Shown one piece after another: positions 42,506 through 50,886 of a DNA stretch of 64,000 nucleotides (within the stretch, counting starts at the first letter, position 1; the number at the start of each line of letters is the position of its first letter). The position numbers were made by a program, and so were the translations under genes. The DNA is taken from positions 2,232,001 through 2,296,000 of the forward strand of contig NZ_OZ221288.1 in the NCBI RefSeq assembly GCF_965118125.1, in the 5' to 3' direction. The DNA is from Pararobbsia alpina_A (GTDB lineage Bacteria > Pseudomonadota > Gammaproteobacteria > Burkholderiales > Burkholderiaceae). The notes below the pieces were generated by a model. That model did not search any database. It saw only the letters and a program-made list of their open reading frames with translations, and was not told where the DNA came from.

Positions 42506-43900
42506 TCAGCCTCTCTGACCGAACCCTGCGCATCGGCGACGAGGCGCGGCCTGCGTTTTGTCGCTTGAATCGAGTGCTCGCAGAAAGCGGCGAACCGTGT
42601 TGGGCATTCGGTAGGCGGCGCGCGAGCCTTCGAAGTTTCGAAGAACGAACGCACTATCAATCACGCCGCTCAGTGCCTCGAAGGAGGCCTCGTCAGAGAG
42701 TCCAACCCTGCGAGCCATTGTGCTCAGGTCCTTTAGCGATGCATGCTGTCGACTGCTGGCGAAATGCGTAAGAATCTTCTGTTGGTCACTCGGCAGATGG
42801 TTCCAAGTCCACGATAGCGCTGAGGTAAGCGACTCGTGTCGGGTATCCCCCGTGTGCCTGACGACTCGTTTGGGCAACTCTATATCGCGCTCGAACAAAG
42901 CCCGTACAGAATCGACACCCAGCAACGCAGTTTGATGGGCGACGAACTCAATGCCTAGCGGGAGACCGTCGACCTCTTGCACAATCTCTCTGAGATATGG
43001 AGTGAATCCATCGTCGGTATAGGTTGAGGCACGCACATCAGACGCTCGCGCCACAAACATGTCGATGGCGGTACTGAGGTCACGCTCGTCACAGTCGACT
43101 CGAAACGGTTCTACGAAGACAACGTCCTCCATGGACAGTCTCAATGGCGCTCGGGAGGTTGCGATCACAGTAAGCGCGTGCCGGGCGGCGTACATTGCAC
43201 GGACAAACTCCGCGACGCGCTCTGCGACGAGGTCGCAATTGTCGACAAGAACGAGCGTGTGCTGCACGGGGGATGGGCCGGCCGTCGATCCGGCCGTCTG
43301 AATCAACAGTTGTTCAAAGTGATCGAAAGCATCGGTGGCGACGGCATCGCTTGCCATCGAAAGGTAGAGGGTGCGAACCGCGCCATGTTGCTCGAGTCGT
43401 CTTGCGGCTTCCAGGGCTAGCCGCGACTTGCCGCATCCGGCCGGACCGACAACAGTGAGTAACGGCCGGCGCTCCTGCACCCGAGTCGTCAATTGATTCA
43501 GGAGAGCTTCGCGTCCAAAGAATGCATCGCGATATAGCGGTGGCTTGTACATCGCCAAATCAATCGACGCGGTGATCACTAAAGGGGGCACGGGCGCAAT
43601 CATTGGCGAGGCGTCGCCCGACCGCTCCAGGCGATAGCCACGGCCAAAGACATTCTTAATGAGGCCCTTGCGGCTACCGAACAGCTTTCGGAGCGAGCAG
43701 ATCTGAACCTGAATGTTGCTTTCTTCGACGATCGTCGTTGGCCAGACCTTCGCCATGATTGCGTCGGTCGAAACGAGCGCGCCGTCGGCGTCGATCAGCA
43801 TCTCGAGCAAGTCAAAGGCACGACTGCTGATTTTCACGGGTGCGCCCGAGCGTAAGACCTCGCGGGACTCACGCAGCACCTCAATATCGCCGAATTTCAT
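42506..43900 (-). CDS. Winged-helix (OmpR-type) regulator with STAND/AAA ATPase domain, short form
   Basis: This encodes 464 residues from ATG 43900 after AGGGTGAG; the frame stays open upstream. The N-terminal DNA-binding domain (about 1-95) is of the Trans_reg_C type (ISSRAFDLLEMLIDADGALVSTDAIMAKVWPTTIVEESNIQVQICSLRKLFG). Next is a P-loop NTPase: Walker A VVGPAGCGKSRLALEAAR, Walker B TLVLVDNCDLVAERV, and VIATSRAPLRLSMED. It lacks the long TPR-like C-terminal half of the related 878-residue protein at 48.3 kb. It ends in a basic tail (PRRRCAGFGQRG), so it may be naturally short or truncated. It probably controls the SDR and hydrolase genes downstream. Confidence 0.85.
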   Translation of the reverse strand: MKFGDIEVLRESREVLRSGAPVKISSRAFDLLEMLIDADGALVSTDAIMAKVWPTTIVEESNIQVQICSLRKLFGSRKGLIKNVFGRGYRLERSGDASPMIAPVPPLVITASIDLAMYKPPLYRDAFFGREALLNQLTTRVQERRPLLTVVGPAGCGKSRLALEAARRLEQHGAVRTLYLSMASDAVATDAFDHFEQLLIQTAGSTAGPSPVQHTLVLVDNCDLVAERVAEFVRAMYAARHALTVIATSRAPLRLSMEDVVFVEPFRVDCDERDLSTAIDMFVARASDVRASTYTDDGFTPYLREIVQEVDGLPLGIEFVAHQTALLGVDSVRALFERDIELPKRVVRHTGDTRHESLTSALSWTWNHLPSDQQKILTHFASSRQHASLKDLSTMARRVGLSDEASFEALSGVIDSAFVLRNFEGSRAAYRMPNTVRRFLRALDSSDKTQAAPRRRCAGFGQRG

Positions 43901-44405
43901 CTCACCCTCGCTGGACCCCTTCCTTTGCAGGAAAGCGCATCCGCCATGCCCCAGGACCGCGACACGCAACGCGCTGTGCACCCGCCCCGATCCCAACCGC
44001 GAGGAATTGACCCGGTCATGTGTACGCGTGGCTGAACCGTTGCTTGTCACTGTTTCTTCCCGGCGAATCGTACCGGCCCAAAAAACGATTCGTTGCCGCC
44101 GCAGCCAATTCAAAGACAGATTTCAGATTCTTTAATAGTTAATCAAGGACTGATGGGCCGGATCCGGAGAACAATGCGCTTCGCCGAAGTCCCCTTCGTC
44201 AGGTTCCGCCGACGACAACGACCCAATATATGGGCACGGGAATCGAGCATCTGGAGACCGTAGTGATCGACGAGGCGCTGATCGTCTCGTTGTCGATGCG
44301 CATGACATTTTCGAAGCCGACTCGCGTTCGCTCATTGCGACGTCCCGAACGCGGCTCCGAGCGCAATTCAACCTGACCTGCAAGACACGACGAGGAACCC
44401 GCGTG
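43901..44405. other. Intergenic region between divergent regulator and DUF3331 genes
   Basis: About 500 bp. An AT-rich stretch near 44110-44145 probably carries a promoter. Small ORFs here do not read like proteins. Confidence 0.4.
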
Positions 44406-44894
44406 ATGCGCGATACCAGAGGAACGGATCCCTGGCTGGGCATTGTCCGCAATTTGTTGCCGACAAAATCAGTGACTGCCGCGGCGACCATCCTTCCGGC
44501 GACCTGCGCCGAGCGCGGCATTCGTATTGATTTCCGCGCACGGGGGGGCGTGTATGAGACCCGGATTCAAGACGAGAGGCGCGCCGCGCGAATCGTCAAT
44601 GTGCTCGATCGCCTGAGCGATCGTACCGTGACGATTTCGTGGCGCGACGCGACGATGTGCCACTACAACGATCAGATCTGGCGCCTTGGCGTCGCTCGAC
44701 GCCAAGGGGAATGCGCGCTGACGGGCGAGTCAGTTGGCGTCGGAGAGGCCATCTATCGGCCCATTCCGATTACGCCCCCTCCGCTCAACGCTCGGGCAAT
44801 GATTCTGGCGAGCGCGCTGACAGGCGCGGTCTCTCACGGCGAAGACCCAGTTCACGAAAGTCCGAAGCGGGGTTCGTGTCGGCCTCGAATGTGA
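44406..44894 (+). CDS. DUF3331 family protein
   Basis: This encodes 162 residues with GAGGA about 8 bases before ATG 44406 (GTG 44403 is possible). The DUF3331 core is plain: VNVLDRLSDRTVTISWRDATMCHYNDQIWRLGVARRQGECALTGESVGVGEAIYRP, with two cysteines resembling a small metal site (C-H ... C). The family is almost restricted to Burkholderiales and has no known function. The gene lies between the two SDR/ATPase loci without clear partners. Confidence 0.8.
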   Translation: MRDTRGTDPWLGIVRNLLPTKSVTAAATILPATCAERGIRIDFRARGGVYETRIQDERRAARIVNVLDRLSDRTVTISWRDATMCHYNDQIWRLGVARRQGECALTGESVGVGEAIYRPIPITPPPLNARAMILASALTGAVSHGEDPVHESPKRGSCRPRM

Positions 44895-45009
44895 ACGCGT
44901 CCTGATGTCTGCGGCGCGCCTGCTTGCGTCCTCGTCAGTCGCTATTGGGTCATCGCGCCTGTCATCGACGGAAAGGCCGGGTTCTCCTGTCCAGTTGCAG
45001 CGGACGTCG

Positions 45010-45918
45010 CTAATTGCCCTTCACACGCGCGGGAAAGCATTCCAGCAACCAATCGATGAACACGCGGAGTCGATGCGTCACGTGTCGATTCTGCGGATAC
45101 ACGATATGAAACGGGTACGGCGGGGGGCGCCACTTGCGCAGGATTTCCACGAGTGTGCCTTCGTCGAGCGCGGCCCTGGCTGAATAAGCAAAAGTCTGAA
45201 TGATGCCCATGCCTGCAACAGCCGCAGCAAGGTGAGCGTTGCTCTCGTTGATGCCAATCCGATGGTCAACCTTGATCTCGCTCTTTTCGCCGCTTCGCGC
45301 GAAGCGGAACGGAAGCGCCCGGCCGTTCTGCGCCGAGACGTAAGCAATCAAGCGGTGTCCGTTCTTTAATTCGTCGGGATAGGCAGGCACGCCATAGAGC
45401 TTCAGGTATTCGGGGGTCGCGCACGTGACCATCGCGGCGTCGCCGATATGCCGCGCAATCAACGATGAGTTATCGAGCGGGCCGCCACGAATCACACAGT
45501 CGACATTGTCTTCGATGAGGTCGACCGACCGATCCGATACACCGAGATCGATGCGGATGTCGGGATAGCGCGCGATGAAGTCGGGAAGCAGTGGAATCAG
45601 CACGTCTCGCGCAGTCGATCCGCCGACGTCGATGCGCAAGTGGCCGCGCGGGTGTGATTTCGCCGAGCTGAACGACGAATCCATGTCTTCGAGGTCACGA
45701 AGGACGCGCGTCGCCTTCGCGTAATAGTCCTGCCCCTCGGGCGTTACGGTCACGCGTCGCGTCGTCCTCTGTAGCAGCCGCACGCCCAGATGTGCCTCGA
45801 GCTCGCGGACCAGCTTGCTCATGGTCGCATTGGGCAGATCGAGCGAGTCTGCTGCACGCGTGAAGCTACCCGCCTCGACGACACGCGCAAAGGCACGCAT
45901 CGCCAATAACTGATCCAT
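45010..45918 (-). CDS. LysR-family transcriptional regulator
   Basis: This encodes 302 residues. The HTH is MDQLLAMRAFARVVEAGSFTRAADSLDLPNATMSKLVRELEAHLGVRLLQRTTRRV, followed by the CrgA/AphB-like substrate domain (GHLRIDVGGSTARDVLIPLLPDFIARYPDIRIDLGV). It is divergent from an SDR gene at 46133, with direct repeats at 45947-45964 between them. It most likely activates or represses the SDR/NTF2-like/VOC operon. Confidence 0.93.
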   Translation of the reverse strand: MDQLLAMRAFARVVEAGSFTRAADSLDLPNATMSKLVRELEAHLGVRLLQRTTRRVTVTPEGQDYYAKATRVLRDLEDMDSSFSSAKSHPRGHLRIDVGGSTARDVLIPLLPDFIARYPDIRIDLGVSDRSVDLIEDNVDCVIRGGPLDNSSLIARHIGDAAMVTCATPEYLKLYGVPAYPDELKNGHRLIAYVSAQNGRALPFRFARSGEKSEIKVDHRIGINESNAHLAAAVAGMGIIQTFAYSARAALDEGTLVEILRKWRPPPYPFHIVYPQNRHVTHRLRVFIDWLLECFPARVKGN

Positions 45919-45946
45919 TCGAAGTGACTCCGTAGTGACGCCTCTG

Positions 45947-45964
45947 ATTGTGCACCATTGTGCA
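45947..45964. promoter_or_regulatory. Direct repeat near LysR start, candidate LysR site
   Basis: Two copies of ATTGTGCA are separated by two bases (10-bp spacing, one helical turn). They lie about 30-45 bp upstream of the LysR start, in the divergent promoter region. Confidence 0.5.
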
Positions 45965-46132
45965 TAGTATTTTCATTATCTTCCATTTATCGAAGAATGT
46001 CCGCCCGGTACATTGACGCCATGCCTGAAGCGAAACGCGGCGGCGAACGGAGTGTCGCGATGGACGACACCCGCAACGACGAAGCGATGTCGGGCAGAAA
46101 ACCAACCCTCAATTTACGAAACGGAGCAGCTC

Positions 46133-46882
46133 ATGAACAAGCCACTGAACGGAAAGATTGCCCTCGTCACCGGCGGTACGACAGGCATCGGCCTTGGCGC
46201 CGCGCAGGAACTCGCCGCGCAGGGCGCACGCGTCTTCATCACGGGTCGTCGCCAAGGTGAACTGGATGCAGCCGTGGCTGCGATCGGGACCGCGGCCACG
46301 GGTATCCGCGCCGACGCATCGGTGATGGCCGACCTCGATGCGGTCTATGCGCAGATCGCCAAGGAAGCCGGCAAGCTCGACATCTTGTTCGCCAACGCCG
46401 GTGGCGGCGACATGCTTCCGCTGGGTGCAATCACAGAGGAACATTTCGATCGCATCTTCGGCACCAACGTGCGCGGCGTCCTGTTCACTGTTCAGAAGGC
46501 GCTCCCGCTGCTTGTCGACGGCGCATCGATCATCCTGACCTCGTCGACGACGTCGGTAAAGGGCACGGCGAACTTCAGCGTGTACAGCGCGAGCAAGGCG
46601 GCGGTTCGCAACTTTGCACGGTCGTGGACACTGGACCTCAAGGATCGCGGCATTCGCGTCAACGTCGTCAGCCCCGGCCCGATCCGCACGCCGGGTCTGG
46701 GTGGCCTGGTGCCTGAAGAGGCTCGCCAAGGACTGTTCGACGCACTTGCCTCGCAAGTGCCCGCAGGCCGCATCGGGGAGCCCGAAGAAATCGGCAAGGC
46801 CGTCGCCTTCCTCGCATCCGACGCGTCGAGTTTCATCAACGGCATCGAGCTGTTCGTCGACGGCGGCATGGCACAAGTCTGA
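46133..46882 (+). CDS. SDR oxidoreductase (paralogue of the 41.5-kb SDR)
   Basis: This is a 249-residue classical SDR. ATG 46133 follows GGAG. Motifs are TGGTTGIGLGAAQELA, LFANAGGGDM, the Ser in IILTSSTTS and YSASKAAVRN, ending FINGIELFVDGGMAQV. It closely resembles the SDR at 41482-42237. It is divergent from a LysR gene and heads a probable operon with a secreted NTF2-like protein (66 bp later) and a secreted VOC protein. Confidence 0.93.
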   Translation: MNKPLNGKIALVTGGTTGIGLGAAQELAAQGARVFITGRRQGELDAAVAAIGTAATGIRADASVMADLDAVYAQIAKEAGKLDILFANAGGGDMLPLGAITEEHFDRIFGTNVRGVLFTVQKALPLLVDGASIILTSSTTSVKGTANFSVYSASKAAVRNFARSWTLDLKDRGIRVNVVSPGPIRTPGLGGLVPEEARQGLFDALASQVPAGRIGEPEEIGKAVAFLASDASSFINGIELFVDGGMAQV

Positions 46883-46948
46883 TCAACACGCACGACGGCC
46901 TCCGATTCGATATCGAGGCCGTTGTCGACCTCTTTCGACCGCAGCTCC

Positions 46949-47401
46949 ATGAAAAAACTAGCCTTTGCGGGCGCATGGCTGATCGCATTGCTCACTGCGC
47001 CCACGGTTCATTCACAGGACGTACGCACCATGAACAACGACGCTCAAGACATCGTTGTCTCTCAACATCTGATCGACCGCCACTTCGAGATCTGGAACGA
47101 GCGCGACAAGGCGATGCGTGCGGACAAATTCCCGACGGTCTACACGCCCGACATCTTTGTGGCCGACTACGCCGAGATCGCTTCGGGCTATGCGAACGTC
47201 AACCGACTCATCGAGCGTGTTCAAACCGAACACGCGGATTTCGCGTTCACGCCGGACCCCGTCTCGTGGAATCACGGGCTCGGCCGCGTCACGTGGGGCT
47301 ACGGCCCTAAAGACAATCCGAATCTCGTTCGCGGCGAAGACATTTTCTCCATTCAGGACGGCAAGCTCGCCAGCCTGCGCGTATTCCTTAACAAAAACTA
47401 A
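46949..47401 (+). CDS. Secreted NTF2/SnoaL-like protein
   Basis: This encodes 150 residues. A signal peptide (MKKLAFAGAWLIALLTAPTVHS) precedes a cone-shaped NTF2/SnoaL-like fold (LIDRHFEIWNERDKAMRADKFPTVYTPDIFVADYAEIASGYANVNRLIERV ... GEDIFSIQDGKLASLRVFL). Such folds act as ring-shaped isomerases, hydrolases or ligand binders. Export is unusual for most family members. It sits 66 bp after the SDR and 24 bp before the VOC gene. Confidence 0.82.
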   Translation: MKKLAFAGAWLIALLTAPTVHSQDVRTMNNDAQDIVVSQHLIDRHFEIWNERDKAMRADKFPTVYTPDIFVADYAEIASGYANVNRLIERVQTEHADFAFTPDPVSWNHGLGRVTWGYGPKDNPNLVRGEDIFSIQDGKLASLRVFLNKN

Positions 47402-47425
47402 CTTTCCACACCTGCCCGAATCATC

Positions 47426-48016
47426 ATGAAATTCATCGCTGCATTGCTCTCGGCACTCGTATTGAGTGCAACCGCCTCGGCTCAAACCCCTGCGATCCAT
47501 ACCGCTGGCGTTGACCACGTCGGCATCAATGTTCCCAATCTCGCAGCTGCAGAGGCCTTCCTCTCGACGACATTCGGATGCAAGCCTGTCACGTTTATCG
47601 GTCCCTTCAAGCTGACCAGTTCGCTGTCCGAGGATCGCACGCACCAGGTCGCCGCGCGCGCCGATAGCGTTTCGATCGCCATGTTGCGTTGCGGGACGGG
47701 TTCAAACATTGAGTTGTTCGAATACAAGAACTCGACAGGAAGCACAGTGATCCCGAACAACGAAGATCTGGGTGCGTCTCACATCGCGTTCTACACCGAC
47801 GATGTGCAAGCCGGTGCCGCCTACCTCAAGTCTCAAGGCATTACGGTCTTTGGCGAACCCATGAAAATGGAGAGCGGCGACACTGCCGGCGAGACATGGG
47901 TGCATTTCCGCTCGCCTTGGGGCTCGGAAATGGAACTCGTCGGTTACCCGAAGGGTAAAGCGTATGAGAAGTCGAAGAGCGTCAAGCTGTGGGACCCCAA
48001 GCATCCGAACGAGTGA
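47426..48016 (+). CDS. Secreted VOC-fold (glyoxalase/dioxygenase-like) protein
   Basis: This 196-residue protein has a signal peptide (MKFIAALLSALVLSATASA) followed by two VOC half-modules. The first contains VDHVGINVPNLAAAEAFLSTTFGCKPV, the second LGASHIAFYTDDVQAGAAYLKSQGITVFG and WVHFRSPWGSEMELVGYPKG. Candidate metal ligands are the His in DHVGI, Glu in IELFEY, His in SHIAFY and Glu in MELVGY, so a metal site seems complete. Signal peptides are rare in this superfamily. Operon partners are the SDR and NTF2-like genes. Confidence 0.85.
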   Translation: MKFIAALLSALVLSATASAQTPAIHTAGVDHVGINVPNLAAAEAFLSTTFGCKPVTFIGPFKLTSSLSEDRTHQVAARADSVSIAMLRCGTGSNIELFEYKNSTGSTVIPNNEDLGASHIAFYTDDVQAGAAYLKSQGITVFGEPMKMESGDTAGETWVHFRSPWGSEMELVGYPKGKAYEKSKSVKLWDPKHPNE

Positions 48017-48249
48017 GGTCATTTGAAGGCAATGAAACGGTTTAGCGAATGTTGTACACGGTAAGGCGTTTCATCCCTTCACTGGACTACGGCCGTTGAC
48101 ATGTTCCTGGCGCGCGCTCCTCGGTTAGACCGTTAAGCCATACTGATGACGATATAATTCCTCGCGTCGAGGATATCGTCCGGCACGTTGGGGACTTACC
48201 GCAAGAGTCCCTCACCTCGACGTTATCGAGGACGTGGGAGCATTGACGA

Positions 48250-50886
48250 TTGAACGTAGTTCCAGGTAGTGATATTGACGCGTCGCATCGCCCGCCGGCA
48301 CGACGACCGGCCGTCGAGCAAGTCGGTCCATTGGAAGTCGATCTCGAACAAAGGACGGTCACACGCGATAACGGGCGCGTGTCGCTGAGCAGTCGCGCGT
48401 ATGCGATTCTCGCTGTACTGATCGAGCACCGAGGGTCGTTGGTGACCAAGCAGGATCTTGCCAAGCTGGTCTGGCGAGATCGCGATGTGGAAGAGAACAC
48501 GCTGCAGGTGCACGTGATGTCGTTGCGTCGCGCGCTCGGCACGGAGCGGTCGCTGATACAGACGATTCCCGGACGCGGCTATATCCTGCTCGCTCAACCC
48601 ATCCACGCTCCTGGAAGAACCCGACGCGCCACGCATCAGGAATTGCCATACGTCGACACGTTGTTTGGGCGCGAGACGGCGATTGCGGACGTTGTCGATC
48701 TGATGACCTCTCGGCAAGTTGTGACGCTGGTAGGGGCAGGCGGAATCGGAAAGACCAGTCTCGCTGTCGAACTTTGTCGAAGCCTTGGCGATCGCTTCGA
48801 GGTCGTCCGCTTCATCTCGCTGTCGTCGATTTCGACCGAGAGACAGGCGAGGGAAGCGCTGCTTTCCGCGTTTTCCGACACAGCCCGTGGTACCGCGGTT
48901 TCGGTCGATCAACTGGTCGGCGCGCTGAAGGGGACGCGCTGCCTGCTCGTGCTGGACAACTGTGAGCATCTCATCGACGTAGCGGCCGCGATCGCCGTTG
49001 ACTTGACCGCCGCCCATTCCGATATCCGCGTCGTTGCGACAAGTCGTGAGCCACTTGCCATTAGCGGCGAGGCCCTCTACTGGGTGCCGACGTTGGCGTG
49101 TCCGCCGGAGGGCGCCACGCTCGAGCAACTCGAGACCGCTGACTCGGTGCGCCTGTTTACTTACCGCTCGCAGCGATTCTCGATGCCTTTGGTCAACGAC
49201 GAGGCCACGCTGTCGATGGTCGCCGATATTTGTCGACGGCTGGACGGAATTCCCCTCGCGATCGAACTCGCCGCGTCTCGTACCGCCAGTCTTGGACTGG
49301 AAGCGATAAGGGCCAATCTCGACCGAAGGTTTGCCATTCTGACCGGCGGTTCGCGCGACGCGTTGCCGAGGCATCAGACGCTCAGGGCTGTCTTTGACTG
49401 GAGCTACCGATTGCTCTCTGCGAAGGAGCAGTTAGTGTTCCGGCTCGTCGGCGTGTTTGTCGACGGTTTTTCTCTGGAAGGGGCGTGGTCGCTCGCAACG
49501 GGCTTTGGCCTGACGTCGCAAGACACGACGGAGGCACTCGCAAGCTTGGCGTCTAAATCGCTGATCTCGATGGATCGCACGCGCGCAACGCGATACCAGC
49601 TCCTCGACAGCGCGCGAGCCTATGCCATCGATTGTATGGAGGCCAACGGCGAAAAGGCCGCCGCCGATCGAGCGCACGCAGAGTTTTTCAAGAGCCTTGT
49701 GGCCGATGTGCGCATCGCGGTCCGCGAAGCGGCGGGAATTCAAACGTGGCCCGAGTTTGAGGCTGAACGCGGTAATTTGCGTTCCGCGATGACGTGGGCG
49801 TTCAGCCCGCTCGGTGACGTGCGATTCGGCATTGAACTCGCATCGCAGTCTGCATCGCACTTCTTCGAGCTGTCTGCCCTGGACGAGTGCACCTATTGGT
49901 CTTCAAAGGCGCTGCAGGCGCTGCGCGATGCCTCGCTTGAAGAGCAATTGCCGACGGTTCACTTGAATCTGCTGTGCGCGTATGCCGCTGCGCTTGTTTA
50001 CATTGAAGGTCCAAGCCCGCTTGTGTACACGCTGTGGGAACAAACACTGGCTGTCGCCTTGGCGCACGACGCGTTTAGTCACCAGCTACGTGCGATGTGG
50101 GGTCTTTGGAACGCGAGCCAGTACGGCGGATTCGCCTATACGGCGCTCAACCGCGTCAAGGAGTTTGACAAACTCGCTTCAACGCGCGGAAGCACTTTCC
50201 AGGCAACCCTGAGTCACCGACTGTATGGCATTGCGTTGCACTACCTCGGACGTCACCAGGAGGCTGCGGTCGAGCTTGAAACGGCGCTCAGTTCTGACGA
50301 GCTTGACACGAAGAAGTGGGTGATCACCGGGATACGCACCGGTCAGGCTGCGGTCACTAAGGCGACGCTTGCCAGAGTGTTGTGGTTTCAGGGCGATCGC
50401 GAGGGCGCCCTTGCCATGGCGCGCGAGGCCGAGGACGACGGCAGGACATTCGGTCACGAATTGACCTTAGCCTATATCCTGCTTGAAGCGAGTGTATCCA
50501 TCGCCATCTTTACGCGAGATTCCGTCGCGCTGGTGGATGCGGTCGAGGAGCTGGCTCGTGAGTGCAAAAAAGCCGCACTCCATATCTGGCTTCAGTGCTG
50601 TGATGCGTTTATGTGGGTCGCGCGCGCGATGAACTCGCACCTCGATTCGAGCGAGCTCCGTAGCTTCGAGACGGCCATCGCACGACTCAGGCAGACACAC
50701 TATCTGGCGGTCTATCCGCTGGTTGCCATTGAGTACGCGCGCGCGTTGCACACGGCTGGCCGATCCTCCGGCGCAATTGATTTCCTGTCCGAAGTCATTG
50801 GCGAGTGCGAACTGTCGGGCAACCTTTGGTATCTCGAGGAGCTTCGTGCAGTGTCAGCAAGCTACTTGGATGATGTGCGAGTCTGA
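48250..50886 (+). CDS. Winged-helix regulator with STAND ATPase and TPR-like C-terminus
   Basis: This encodes 878 residues from TTG 48250, with GGGAG upstream; no good ATG lies nearby. Domains: an OmpR-type DNA-binding domain at about 20-110 (RAYAILAVLIEHRGSLVTKQDLAKLVWRDRDVEENTLQVHVMSLRRALG); a STAND/NB-ARC-like NTPase with Walker A TLVGAGGIGKTSLAVEL, Walker B CLLVLDNCEHLIDV and VVATSREPLAISGE; then about 350 residues of alpha-helical TPR-like repeats. Such regulators (COG3903-like) sense a signal through the C-terminal repeats. It is downstream of the SDR/NTF2/VOC operon and related to the shorter protein at 42.5 kb. Its end overlaps the convergent solute-binding protein gene by 25 bp. Confidence 0.87.
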   Translation: MNVVPGSDIDASHRPPARRPAVEQVGPLEVDLEQRTVTRDNGRVSLSSRAYAILAVLIEHRGSLVTKQDLAKLVWRDRDVEENTLQVHVMSLRRALGTERSLIQTIPGRGYILLAQPIHAPGRTRRATHQELPYVDTLFGRETAIADVVDLMTSRQVVTLVGAGGIGKTSLAVELCRSLGDRFEVVRFISLSSISTERQAREALLSAFSDTARGTAVSVDQLVGALKGTRCLLVLDNCEHLIDVAAAIAVDLTAAHSDIRVVATSREPLAISGEALYWVPTLACPPEGATLEQLETADSVRLFTYRSQRFSMPLVNDEATLSMVADICRRLDGIPLAIELAASRTASLGLEAIRANLDRRFAILTGGSRDALPRHQTLRAVFDWSYRLLSAKEQLVFRLVGVFVDGFSLEGAWSLATGFGLTSQDTTEALASLASKSLISMDRTRATRYQLLDSARAYAIDCMEANGEKAAADRAHAEFFKSLVADVRIAVREAAGIQTWPEFEAERGNLRSAMTWAFSPLGDVRFGIELASQSASHFFELSALDECTYWSSKALQALRDASLEEQLPTVHLNLLCAYAAALVYIEGPSPLVYTLWEQTLAVALAHDAFSHQLRAMWGLWNASQYGGFAYTALNRVKEFDKLASTRGSTFQATLSHRLYGIALHYLGRHQEAAVELETALSSDELDTKKWVITGIRTGQAAVTKATLARVLWFQGDREGALAMAREAEDDGRTFGHELTLAYILLEASVSIAIFTRDSVALVDAVEELARECKKAALHIWLQCCDAFMWVARAMNSHLDSSELRSFETAIARLRQTHYLAVYPLVAIEYARALHTAGRSSGAIDFLSEVIGECELSGNLWYLEELRAVSASYLDDVRV

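Noticed and set aside
44114..44405. Possible extra coding segment before DUF3331
   Set aside because: Frames are short and interrupted, and none continues into the DUF3331 gene.
48223..49374. 383-residue minus-strand ORF over the STAND regulator
   Set aside because: No domain and charged composition; the plus strand carries the Walker motifs.
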